DNA from: JABWBD01 sp040768665
GTDB lineage: Bacteria > Planctomycetota > Planctomycetia > Pirellulales > Thermoguttaceae
Reading direction: 5' to 3'
NCBI GenBank assembly: GCA_040768665.1
Contig: JAXGMN010000051.1
Coordinates: forward strand, 1 to 64,000
Length of the DNA stretch: 64,000 nt
Position 1 is the first letter of the stretch. Every line of letters begins with the position of its first letter. The notes under the pieces are model-generated. The model saw only the letters and a list, made by a program, of their open reading frames with translations. It made no database searches and was not told the origin of the DNA. Shown here piece by piece: positions 43,596 through 52,071 of this stretch. The position numbers and the translations under genes are program-made.

Positions 43596-43815
43596 GGTCC
43601 CGCTTGCCGGAGACTGCTGAAAAAGGGGACTGGCTCTGCAACCGGTGGTAGCTTGACTTGACGACAGGCACAAGATGTTGCGGTGCCTGTCCCCTTTTTC
43701 AGCAGTCCCCTTTTTCAGCAGTCTCTGCCGAGCGGGACCGGGAAGCGAGATCCCGTTCGGCAAGTTCTCGGCAAGCGGGACCTACTTGCAGGCTTGTTGG
43801 GCCGAGCGGGACCTG
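43596..43815. repeat. Family E palindrome interrupted by family B, plus further E arms
   Basis: GGTCCCGCTTGCC (from 43596) and GCCGAGCGGGACC (to 43739) are the two arms of the family-E hairpin seen intact at 44509. Here they are separated by the family-B element at 43611-43724. More E-like arms (GATCCCGTTCGGCA, TCGGCAAGCGGGACC, GCCGAGCGGGACC) follow to about 43815. Confidence 0.8.
43611..43724. repeat. Family B palindromic repeat, copy B3
   Basis: Left end AGACTGCTGAAAAAGGGGAC and right end TTTTTCAGCAGTCT, with TGGCTCTGCAA and TTGCGGTGCCTGTCCCC as inner arms. The right terminal arm CCCCTTTTTCAGCAGT is duplicated in tandem. Confidence 0.9.
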
Positions 43816-44508
43816 GAACGAAGCGGTGCCACGGTTTTGTTCCGTAAGGCCGGAGCACGTTCATATGCTTTGGCCGAAGGCCTCTTGTCACCGTAGCCTG
43901 GATACAAACCCCAGGACGGCGGAGAGGTGAAACCGGTGCTCTTGGCCGAAGGCCATGATCACCGCAATCACCGTAGCCACGACTGTACGGGTGAGTGGGA
44001 TCGTTGGTCAGTTTTTCACAATGGGCAAGATCGCTCAACCGACGATTAACGACTTACGACGGGGGAGATTACCCAGTTTCTCAAGCAGCCCTGTCCGCGA
44101 AAAAAACTGCTTGACACATAGCGCCGCATCGATCACACTGGAATATGAACAAATGATCATATTTGTCCGCAGGGGGCAGCCCCCGCGGCACCGAGTGCCT
44201 CCTGTTTCCGATCTTTGGCAATTTGGATTTCACTTCGCCCCGTCGAGCGGCCACGCGCGTTCGGCAGTTTGCCTCTGCGCGCCACGGGCGGTGAGGGTGC
44301 TTGGCCACTGCGGGCGCAGTGCTCTCGCCGCTCCATTTCGACGGTCCTCCCCCCCAGAAGCGCGTGGTGCCCAAACTCCCTTGGTTTTGAGAAATCGAGA
44401 ACTTGGGCACCACAGCCCGCCACATCGGGAAATCCTTGGACCACGCCATCTTTCGCCCGAAAATGGCTCAGGCTTACACCGCCGACTGTTCGCAAGCTCA
44501 GTCCGGTA

Positions 44509-44595
44509 GGTCCCGCTTGCCGAGCGGGACCTGGGGCCCGCAAATGCCGCTCGCCTCGCCAAGACCTCGCCAGGTCCCGCTCGGCAAGCGGGACC
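44509..44595. repeat. Inverted pair of family E hairpins
   Basis: GGTCCCGCTTGCCGAGCGGG plus ACC (44509-44531) is an imperfect hairpin. Its exact reverse complement recurs at 44573-44595. This head-to-head pair resembles the paired REP arrangement known as BIMEs. Confidence 0.88.
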
Positions 44596-44682
44596 ATACC
44601 TGGCCAATTGACGCCGACCCGGTTTTTGGCCTACCATAGGGCGGTGGGGCACTGGCTAACAAACGATACGGCGCGGCGGACC

Positions 44683-44910
44683 ATGCTATTCATTGAAATG
44701 TCGGGAAAAACCCTTTTGCGGATCATCCAGGGCGAGGGCCCCACGGCCGAGGAGTTGTCCGCTGTCGGCGTGGTCGATGAAAGCATCATCCGGGTCAATC
44801 GCCAGGGCGACATCGAGCTCCGCCGCTTCGACCGCTGGGATCTCATTGGCGGGTTGCTGGGGGATTTCGAATCGCGCGTGAGACAGGAAACCGGGCTGGA
44901 CTGGGCATAG
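44683..44910 (+). CDS. Small protein of unknown function upstream of nadK
   Basis: The 75-aa protein starts MLFIEMSGKTLLRIIQGEGP and continues TAEELSAVGVVDESIIRVNRQGDIELRR, ending with a short helical tail. It is soluble, compact and has a regular amphipathic pattern, and it ends 8 bp before the nadK start. It therefore looks like a genuine translated gene in the same operon. I recognise no family. Confidence 0.68.
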   Translation: MLFIEMSGKTLLRIIQGEGPTAEELSAVGVVDESIIRVNRQGDIELRRFDRWDLIGGLLGDFESRVRQETGLDWA

Positions 44911-44918
44911 GCTACCTT

Positions 44919-45767
44919 ATGCGAGCAATCGTCCTGGGTTTCGGCGGACGGGCCGACGTGGTTCGCGAGGCGGAGCGGCTGCTGCCTCTCATCGGACAGT
45001 ACATCGAGGTCGCAAAAACCGACTTCACCGGAGAAGCGGACCTTTCAGGCGTCGAGGCGGATTTCACCATTGTCTTCGGCGGCGACGGCTCGATTCTACG
45101 AGCAGCCCACCAAATGGGCTACAATCAACTGCCTGTTGTTGCCGTTAATCTGGGAAGATTGGGATTCCTGGCGGATCTTACTCCCGAGGATCTCCTCGGC
45201 GTGGTGCAGGCCATATCGCCCGAAATTCTCCGCACACAGGCCATCGAGCACTTGATGCTCGAGTGCCGGGTAATCCGCGCCGGGCAGGAGTTGCACTGCC
45301 AGCTCGGGCTGAACGAGGTTGCCGTACAGAATGGCGCACCGTTCGGGGTCCTCGACGTTCATCTTTACATTGACTCAGAACTCGTAACCACTTATAGTTG
45401 CGACGGTTTGATCGTCAGCACTCCCGTTGGATCGACCGCGCACAGCCTTTCGGCGGGCGGCCCGATCCTGCGGAAAGACTTGCAGGCGTTTGTGATTTCG
45501 CCGATCAGCCCCCATACGCTCACCAACCGTCCCGTCGTCGACTCGGCCGACCGGGTATACGAGCTTGTCGTGGCCAATACGCAGCAGGAAACGTCGGTGG
45601 TCGTAGACGGACGGGTGTTGGCCTCCCTGCAGCCGGCCGACCATATCCGGGTGGAGCGAGCGGAGCCGCGTTTCAAGCTGTTTGCCCCGCCGGGTCACAG
45701 CTACTATCGCACGCTTCGCGAGAAGCTCGGCTGGAGCGGGCGGCTGAACCTCGGCCATCGTTCGTAG
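44919..45767 (+). CDS. nadK: NAD kinase
   Basis: The 282-aa protein has the NAD kinase signatures: GGDGSILRAAHQM with Asp56, NLGRLGFLADL, GLNEVAVQNG (NE motif), STPVGSTAHSLSAGGPIL and a C-terminal VVVDGRVLASL strand. It phosphorylates NAD to NADP in the cytoplasm. The 8-bp gap to the small gene upstream suggests one transcript. Confidence 0.95.
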   Translation: MRAIVLGFGGRADVVREAERLLPLIGQYIEVAKTDFTGEADLSGVEADFTIVFGGDGSILRAAHQMGYNQLPVVAVNLGRLGFLADLTPEDLLGVVQAISPEILRTQAIEHLMLECRVIRAGQELHCQLGLNEVAVQNGAPFGVLDVHLYIDSELVTTYSCDGLIVSTPVGSTAHSLSAGGPILRKDLQAFVISPISPHTLTNRPVVDSADRVYELVVANTQQETSVVVDGRVLASLQPADHIRVERAEPRFKLFAPPGHSYYRTLREKLGWSGRLNLGHRS

Positions 45768-45821
45768 CAGGATGCCGATGGACGGACCTAACTCTTTCAC
45801 TTCACTCGAAAGGACGCGAGC

Positions 45822-46742
45822 ATGACTGGCCCCTCCCGTAGCCTTGTTGCCGCACTTCTCTTCCTGAGTTCCTCTTGTCTCTCGGCCCTAGCCGATGAAG
45901 CAGCGAACTCTCCTGCCGGCGAGAAGGTCCCCCTCCGCTACCAATTCCTTTCCGGCGAGACGCTCCGCTGGGAAGTCGTCCATCGGGCAAAGATCCGCAC
46001 CACGGTTTCCGGCACGACCCAGACGGCCGAGACGGTAAGCAGTTCGGTCAAGGTCTGGCGCGTGACGGAGGTCGACGACGCGGGCACCGCCACGTTCGAA
46101 CATCTGGTCGACAGCGTCGACATGAGCCAGAAGCTGACCGGCCGCGCCGAAGTCCGCTACAACAGCCGCACTGACAAGGAGCCGCCGGCCGGGTTTGAAA
46201 ACGTCGCGGCCTCACTGGGAGTTCCCCTGTCGGTCGTTACGATGGACAATCGCGGCAAGATCCTCAAACGGGAACGGAAGCAGTCGGAGGCCGCCACCGC
46301 GGACAACGAGGGCCAGATGACAATCCCGCTGCCCGAGGGGCCGGTTGCCGTCGGCGACACCTGGTCGTTCCCCTACGACCTCGAGGTTCCGATGCCCAAC
46401 GGCACCGTGAAAAAGGTCAAGACCCAACAGAAATTCACGCTGGCAAAGGTCGCCGCGGGAGTCGCCGACATCGAGGTTGCCACGCAGATACTCACGCCGA
46501 TCCACGACCCTGCCATTGAAGCCCAACTGATCCAGCGGGAGTCGCACGGCACGGTGAAGTTCGACATCGATGCCGGCCGCGTCGTGGGCCAGCAGATGGA
46601 CCTCGACCGCCGCGTCGTCGGTTTTCGCGGCGAGGCAAGCAGCCTCCACTATGTTACCCGCTTCACCGAGGACCTGGTCCCCGACGATGCGGCCAAAACC
46701 GCTGGCCGCTCGGACGCAAAAGCGGAGACGGAAACGAAATAG
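45822..46742 (+). CDS. Secreted protein of unknown function, DUF6263-like
   Basis: The 306-aa protein has a clear signal peptide (SLVAALLFLSSSCLSALA, cleavage near residue 25). The mature part starts LRYQFLSGETLRWEVVHRAKIRT and continues with repeated beta strands: TEVDDAGTATFEHLVDSVDM, VGDTWSFPYDLEVPMPNGT, DIEVATQILTP and DIDAGRVVGQQMDLDRRV. This pattern matches secreted beta-sheet proteins I know from planctomycetes and from the DUF6263 group; that name is a memory-based suggestion. It follows nadK after 54 bp. Confidence 0.7.
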   Translation: MTGPSRSLVAALLFLSSSCLSALADEAANSPAGEKVPLRYQFLSGETLRWEVVHRAKIRTTVSGTTQTAETVSSSVKVWRVTEVDDAGTATFEHLVDSVDMSQKLTGRAEVRYNSRTDKEPPAGFENVAASLGVPLSVVTMDNRGKILKRERKQSEAATADNEGQMTIPLPEGPVAVGDTWSFPYDLEVPMPNGTVKKVKTQQKFTLAKVAAGVADIEVATQILTPIHDPAIEAQLIQRESHGTVKFDIDAGRVVGQQMDLDRRVVGFRGEASSLHYVTRFTEDLVPDDAAKTAGRSDAKAETETK

Positions 46743-46813
46743 GCCCCGCTGCGACCTCAACCAGCCCCGGCGAATAAGAGCCTACCGCTCAAGGCATCGC
46801 CCAGGATAAACCA

Positions 46814-46849
46814 CAGCAGCCCGGCTGCTCCGAGCAGCCGGGCTGCTCG
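46814..46849. repeat. Family C hairpin, copy C2
   Basis: CAGCAGCCCGGCTGCTC and GAGCAGCCGGGCTGCTCG form a near-perfect hairpin between the secreted-protein gene and the FAD oxidoreductase gene. Confidence 0.88.
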
Positions 46850-46977
46850 ACCATTGGGCGGGGCCCTCTTTTTAACTCCCGGCGGAATGAGTAAGATGGA
46901 GGGCTGTGCGAGCTTCCGTCAATTGGAAGTTCATCGCGACCGGGAAATATCAGGCCAACCGCAGGGGAGTACATTCG

Positions 46978-48339
46978 ATGGGTCAGAGGATCTCTCGCCG
47001 TGAATTGTTTCGGATCATGGGCATTTCGGGCCTGGCGGCCGGCGGGCTCGGCGCCGAGGCGGTCTTCGCGGATCCGCCTCGTCAGACGAGCGGCTTTACA
47101 GGGAGCTTGATCAAAGGCGGCGTCGTGCAATCGACCGCCACCTGCCCCACGGTGGTCAATGGCGAGGTGATCCAGCCGGCGCGGAAGTTGTCGCTTCTGG
47201 ATTCGACCGACGTGCTCGTCGTCGGCGGAGGCTCGGCCGGAGTGGCCGCCGCCATCGCCGCCAAGCGAGCCGGAGCCGAGGTCACTCTTGTCGAACGCTA
47301 CAACCATTTCGGCGGCCTGTGGACGGGCGGGCTGGTGCTGATCGTGATCGGGCATATGGTGAATGGCCCGAAACAGGTCTGCATGGGAATCGGCGAAGAG
47401 ATGATGCGCCGCCTCGAGAAGTTCGAGGGCGGCATCATGAACCGCGGCCCCGGACGCAACCCGACCGTCGACGCCGAGGCGCTGAAGTTCGTCATGCTCG
47501 ACATGATCCAGGAGGCCGGGGTGAAGGTCTTCCTGCACTGCTGGGGCGTCGACGCGATTATGGATGGCGACGCCGTATGCGGTGCGGTCTTCGAGAGCAA
47601 GTCCGGCAGGCAGGCGATTCTGGCGAAACAGGTGGTCGACGCCACCGGCGACGGCGACGTCTTCGCCGCGGCGGGAGCCGAGTTCGAGCACCGCAGTTAT
47701 AATATCGGTTTGGTGTCGCGGATCGGCAATCTCGACGAGGTCGACCCTGCCGTAGTCGGCAAGTCGCCCAAGCCTCGCGGGATCGGCTCGCCCACGCCGT
47801 TGCCGGGGATCAATTGGGTGAATATGCTCGGGCCGGAATGCGACGGGCTGGACGTGGCCGAACTCACACGGCTCGAGATGAGCCACCGCCGCTTCATTTG
47901 GGAGAGCAACCAGCGGCTCCGCAAGACGCCGGGCCACGAAAAAGTCTCCCTCTTGGAAACCGGTCCGCAGCTCGGAGTCCGCATTACCCGGGCCCTGGCC
48001 GGAGTGAAAACGCTCAGCCGCGACGACGTCAACAAGGGGGCCCGTTATCCCGACGTCGTCGCCGTCGGCGGCTTCACCAAGCCCGAACGCGACGAATGGC
48101 ATATCCCGTACGGGACACTGGTGCCGAAGAAAGTCGACAACGTTCTCGCCTCGGGCCGCTGCATTTCGGCGGTGCTGCAAACCGCCGACAACATCCGCTT
48201 GATCCCCGTCTGCTTTGCGACCGGACACGCGGCGGGTGTTGCCGCGGCCGTCGCTGCCAAGGACGGCTGCCGGGCCCGCGACGTCGAGATTCCCAAAGTG
48301 CAACAGGTCCTCAGGGAGCAGGAAGCCTACCTGGGATAG
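46978..48339 (+). CDS. TAT-exported FAD-dependent oxidoreductase
   Basis: From ATG 46978 (CAGGGGAG upstream) the protein has 453 aa. RISRRELFRIMGISGLAAGG is a twin-arginine signal. The FAD-binding motif is VLVVGGGSAGVAAAIAAKRAGAEVTLVERY in shape, with GGLWTGG after it, and ATGDGDVFAAAGAEF and ALASGRCIS-type motifs (VLASGRCISA) near the end. It belongs to the FAD_oxidored/FAD-dependent group common in planctomycetes, whose substrates are unknown. Its 3' end faces a hairpin and a convergent gene. Confidence 0.88.
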   Translation: MGQRISRRELFRIMGISGLAAGGLGAEAVFADPPRQTSGFTGSLIKGGVVQSTATCPTVVNGEVIQPARKLSLLDSTDVLVVGGGSAGVAAAIAAKRAGAEVTLVERYNHFGGLWTGGLVLIVIGHMVNGPKQVCMGIGEEMMRRLEKFEGGIMNRGPGRNPTVDAEALKFVMLDMIQEAGVKVFLHCWGVDAIMDGDAVCGAVFESKSGRQAILAKQVVDATGDGDVFAAAGAEFEHRSYNIGLVSRIGNLDEVDPAVVGKSPKPRGIGSPTPLPGINWVNMLGPECDGLDVAELTRLEMSHRRFIWESNQRLRKTPGHEKVSLLETGPQLGVRITRALAGVKTLSRDDVNKGARYPDVVAVGGFTKPERDEWHIPYGTLVPKKVDNVLASGRCISAVLQTADNIRLIPVCFATGHAAGVAAAVAAKDGCRARDVEIPKVQQVLREQEAYLG

Positions 48340-48345
48340 AAGCGG

Positions 48346-48478
48346 GGTAACCGTTCACGGAGCGGAAGAGCGGGTGACAGGTCCATGTTTTCGGCCAATG
48401 GTCTCGGCGCCAGAATACATCAACTGGCTGAAAAATGGACCCGTCCCCAGCCGTGGGCGTGAACGGTTACGAAGCGGG
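48346..48478. repeat. Inverted repeat between convergent genes
   Basis: Outer arms GTAACCGTTCACG (48347-48359) and CGTGAACGGTTAC (48458-48470) are perfect. Inside, GACAGGTCCATGTTTTC and GAAAAATGGACCCGTC form a second, mismatched hairpin. The layout resembles families A and B with different sequence. It may terminate both flanking genes. Confidence 0.85.
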
Positions 48479-48482
48479 ATCG

Positions 48483-51400
48483 CTATGCGAACAGCATCCC
48501 GGCGTAGCCAACGACGCGCTCGCGGTCGCCTGAGGCGTCGGCGCTGGTGGCATACCCTACGGACTCGCAGCGGTTCAGCGATCCAAGCCGCTTGAGTGTT
48601 TGCATCACCAGCACTGCGGGCGCCATTCCACACATCGAGATCTTTTCGCGGGTCACGGCCTCGTACAGCTTCTCCGAATCGAGCGTCTCCATGGCATCCA
48701 GGGCGACCCGATCGATCTGGCGGGTGAAGTCGTCCGGTGCGTAGTGGTTCATGTCGCTGGAGATGACCAACAGCGGCCGTTCGGGCAGATTGGCCAGGAC
48801 GCCGGCCATTTCCTCCGCAAACCGCTCCAACGCTGCCACGTCGCCACCGTGGATGGCGATCCCGACAACGCGCGTCTTCGGCGCCAACCTCGCGATCAGA
48901 GGCAATTGGACTTCGATCGCGTGTTCCAACTGGTGTGCGGCGGCGTCGAGCTCCAGGCCGGTCACAGCATCGGCTAGTTGCCTGGCCAATTCCGGATCGG
49001 ATTCCACGCTCACACCCGGCAGCGACCAGACGCGGTGCGGTGCGACTGCCCAATCTGCCCCTGCCCGGGTGTGCTTCGGACAGACAACGATTACGCGCTG
49101 GGGTATCTCGATCCGCGAAAGCGTTTGCGCGGCCAGCCGGCCCGAATAGACCCAACCGGCATGCGGGACCATCGCCGCCGCCCACGGCTCGGGCTTGCGG
49201 CCGTTCGGGATGAACTCGTCGAGCATCCGATCGAGCTCTTCGACCGCTGCCGGATAGAATCGGCCCGCAACGGCAGGCGGCCTCATTTCCGGTCCGGCCT
49301 GCGGACGGGCCGCGTTGGTGATTGCCAGTTTCGTCTCCGTCGACGCAATTGCCATGCTGGAGACGGCCGTTTGCGCCAGGTCGCGAAGCCGGGCGTGCTC
49401 GATGGCATCGGCCAGCAGTTGCTCGGGTTGCTTTGCCGGGTCGAACACGAGACTCCACCTGCCTCCATGATTTACCAGGACCGCCCGTTGCCGCGGATCG
49501 ATGCCGTCAAGCAGGGGTTCTGCGGCCGTGCCGTGCATCGCCGAATCCCAGAACACGCTCACGCCGACGCGCGATTCGGCAACCGTCGCGGGCGGCACGC
49601 GGGCGTTTCTCAACGCCGCGGAGGTCGACTGCGTCAGCTCGAACAGTGACGACTGCAGCGGCAGGTCCGGGCGCAGATTGATCTTGCTCAGTTCGAGCGT
49701 CTCTTCGCGGCCGGGCAGCCGCACGGAGAGAGTCACTCCGGCAACGCTGCCGTCGTATCCCCCGGGTGCGTAGAAGCTCGGCGTTGCGCCTTCGACCAGC
49801 GCCGCGAGGTTGCGCCGGCAGAAATCGGCCAACAGGGCCAATTCCGTTTCGGTCGGACCGCCCGGCGGCAGCACACTCACCGCTTCGCCCAACACATCTC
49901 CCAACCGGCCATGGATGGCATAGCCCTCGAACGTCATCAAAGTCGTGTCGTCGTTTTTCCAGGCGCCGGCCGGCAGCCCGGCCTTGCGGCATACCTGCTC
50001 GAGGAATCCGCGAGCATCCAGGCCGTGCTCCACGGCTACCCCCGGCAGCAACAGCCCGCGGTTGCTGCCGCGAGCGATCTGCAGGCCGTGTTTGCCGATC
50101 GTCACCGCGGTGGCGCGATCCTCGCCCCGCGCAGTCACCGGCGCAAGCCCCCAGAGCAGCCACACCTCCATGTCGAGGTGCGCCAGTTCGGAGGGGGAGA
50201 TCGGCGGGAAACGCGGATCGTCGGTGGCCGTGCGGACCGCGGCGTGGTCGATGGCCTGGGCCATCGGCACCGACTGGCCCAGAAACCCGCAGCATGAGCG
50301 GAGCTGGCCGCCGCGCTTCACGCTGACGAAGGCTCCCAGCAGCGGCGTGCCGGCAAGATCGCTCAGCGACAACTCGACGCTTTCCGTGGGCTGCGAACGC
50401 ACGGCCGCGGCGAGCCGCTCGGCGGCAGTCCGGAAGACCAGCAATTCCTGTTCCTTGGTCAATTGCGGCCGTTGAAGATCGGCCGCCGGCAGCGAGGACG
50501 GTTCGGGTATCGGTTGCATGGTTTCTTCTTCCTTCCCTGCTGGCGGTACGAGAGACCTCGGAGCGGCGAACGCCGAAATTCGAATCGGCATTCGACGAGC
50601 GCCCCAGTTGCCCGGAGCAACGTCGAACCGGCCTTCGATTTTCCGGCCGCACTGTCGGCAGCGATTCCCGTCCAATGCATAGGCGCCCAGGAAGTACCGG
50701 TCGCGTTCGATCACCACGCTGCCGCATCCGGGGCAGAAAGTGCTCTGGTGTTCGCGGTCGCTGACGTTCCCTGTATAAACATACTGCAAACCGGCCGCTC
50801 GTGCGATCTGATACGCTCGCTGCAAGGTTGCCACCGGCGTGGGACCGCGGTCTTTGAGCCGGAAATCCGGATGAAACGCGGTGAAGTGAATCGGCACATC
50901 CGGGCGCAGGTCGGCGGCGATCCAGTCGCACATCCGCTTCAATTCATCGTCGGAATCGTTCGCTTGGGGGATGATTAGCGTCGTGAGTTCCACCCAAACG
51001 TCACTTTCGTGGACGAGCCAACGCAGCGTGTCGAGTACGGGATCGAGATGTCCGCTGGCCAGCTTGAAATAGAACTCCTCGCTGAAACCCTTAAGATCGA
51101 CATTCGCCGCGTCCATCACCCGGAAAAACGGCTCGCGTGCAACCGGCGTGATGTAGCCGGCCGTGACGGCTACCGTCTTGATGCCGGCGTCATGGCAGGC
51201 GTTGGCGGTATCGATGGCATATTCCGCCCAGATCACCGGATCGTTATAGGTGAACGCCACGCTCCGGCAATCGGTCTGACGGGCGGCGATGGCGATTGTC
51301 TCGGGATCTGCCGTATCGCTCAGCGATGCAATCTCGCGGGACTTGGAAATCGACCAGTTCTGGCAGAATTTGCAGCCGAGATTGCAGCCGGCCGTCCCGA

Positions 51401-51683
51401 AGGACAAAACCGCAGTGCCCGGATAGAAATGATTCAGGGGCTTCTTTTCGATCGGATCGATGCAGAAACCGGTGCTGCGGCCATAGGTCGTAGAAACCAT
51501 CTGCCCATCGAGATTCTGGCGAACGAAGCAGAACCCACGGTCGCCTTCGCCCAGCGTACATCCCCGAGGGCAGAGATCGCAAACGAGTTTCCCGCCGTCT
51601 TCGGTTTCGTGCCACCAGCCGCCGGCCTTGATGCCTTCATGGGCCGGGGGGTCTTGCGGTGGGACAGTCACTGTTCTTGGCAT
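48483..51683 (-). CDS. AmmeMemoRadiSam fusion: radical SAM + AMMECR1 + Memo
   Basis: From ATG 51683 (102 bp inside a longer open frame) the protein has 1066 aa and joins all three parts of the AmmeMemoRadiSam system. Residues 1-~390 are the radical SAM enzyme: Cys pairs at 35/38/42, cluster motif C100xxxC104xxC107 in GTAGCNLGCKFCQNW, and a C-terminal zinc-ribbon-like CPGCG...CRQCG. Residues ~400-600 are AMMECR1-like (TPLLGAFVSVKRGGQLRSCCGFLG, DDPRFPPISPSELAHLDMEVWLL). Residues ~600-790 are an extra domain I cannot name. Residues ~800-1066 are Memo (AVAGRFYPA, MVPHAGWVYSG, EHAIEVQLPLI, SSDMNHYAPDD, CGMAPAVLV). The three genes are usually separate. The system's reaction is unknown. Confidence 0.92.
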   Translation of the reverse strand: MPRTVTVPPQDPPAHEGIKAGGWWHETEDGGKLVCDLCPRGCTLGEGDRGFCFVRQNLDGQMVSTTYGRSTGFCIDPIEKKPLNHFYPGTAVLSFGTAGCNLGCKFCQNWSISKSREIASLSDTADPETIAIAARQTDCRSVAFTYNDPVIWAEYAIDTANACHDAGIKTVAVTAGYITPVAREPFFRVMDAANVDLKGFSEEFYFKLASGHLDPVLDTLRWLVHESDVWVELTTLIIPQANDSDDELKRMCDWIAADLRPDVPIHFTAFHPDFRLKDRGPTPVATLQRAYQIARAAGLQYVYTGNVSDREHQSTFCPGCGSVVIERDRYFLGAYALDGNRCRQCGRKIEGRFDVAPGNWGARRMPIRISAFAAPRSLVPPAGKEEETMQPIPEPSSLPAADLQRPQLTKEQELLVFRTAAERLAAAVRSQPTESVELSLSDLAGTPLLGAFVSVKRGGQLRSCCGFLGQSVPMAQAIDHAAVRTATDDPRFPPISPSELAHLDMEVWLLWGLAPVTARGEDRATAVTIGKHGLQIARGSNRGLLLPGVAVEHGLDARGFLEQVCRKAGLPAGAWKNDDTTLMTFEGYAIHGRLGDVLGEAVSVLPPGGPTETELALLADFCRRNLAALVEGATPSFYAPGGYDGSVAGVTLSVRLPGREETLELSKINLRPDLPLQSSLFELTQSTSAALRNARVPPATVAESRVGVSVFWDSAMHGTAAEPLLDGIDPRQRAVLVNHGGRWSLVFDPAKQPEQLLADAIEHARLRDLAQTAVSSMAIASTETKLAITNAARPQAGPEMRPPAVAGRFYPAAVEELDRMLDEFIPNGRKPEPWAAAMVPHAGWVYSGRLAAQTLSRIEIPQRVIVVCPKHTRAGADWAVAPHRVWSLPGVSVESDPELARQLADAVTGLELDAAAHQLEHAIEVQLPLIARLAPKTRVVGIAIHGGDVAALERFAEEMAGVLANLPERPLLVISSDMNHYAPDDFTRQIDRVALDAMETLDSEKLYEAVTREKISMCGMAPAVLVMQTLKRLGSLNRCESVGYATSADASGDRERVVGYAGMLFA

Positions 51684-51809
51684 AATGGATATACCGTGGA
51701 TATTCTCTATCACACGAGCGCGGACCTGCCGTGAAGCCGTAGGCGGGCGTGCAGAAAAGGGCGAGCTTTCGTCCCAAACGCCCAAGCATCACGGACAGGA
51801 AGCCTGGCC

Positions 51810-51899
51810 TGATGAAAAAGGGGACAGGCACCGCAAGTCGTAGCGGATTGACAGGAGCGAAGAGACAAGAACTTGCGGAGCCAGTCCCCTTTTCATCAC
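51810..51899. repeat. Family B palindromic repeat, copy B4
   Basis: TGATGAAAAAGGGGACAGGC with ACCGCAAGT on the left; ACTTGCGGAGCCAGTCCCC and TTTTCATCA on the right. It lies in the divergent region between the AmmeMemoRadiSam gene and hom. Confidence 0.92.
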
Positions 51900-52071
51900 C
51901 CCATAGCGAGCCCGTGAAAATCAATGGAAAAGTCGCTCTCATCTAGTCTATCTCATCTCAGAACTAGCGAACACCCCTCTAATGAGTCACGCTTGCTAGG
52001 TCCCGCTTGACGTATAAGTACACGCTAGCCTAGGATATGCGGTTCTATCCACACTGCGCGAAGATCGTCTT

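Larger units (their letters stand above)
43593..44682. other. 1.09-kb gene-free region with nested palindromes
   Basis: No convincing gene lies here, although a 185-codon frame is open on the + strand; its composition looks random. The left part carries a family-E palindrome split by a family-B element (43596-43739) and further family-E arms to about 43812. A direct repeat around TTGGCCGAAGGCC and CACCGTAGCC recurs near 43875 and 43945. A pair of inverted family-E hairpins lies at 44509-44595. The centre, ~44050-44250, is AT-richer than its surroundings. Confidence 0.6.

Noticed and set aside
43955..44509. 184-codon plus-strand frame in the 1.1-kb gap after rsmA
   Set aside because: It crosses repeat arms, shows no ribosome-binding site or domain, and has proline/arginine-rich random composition.
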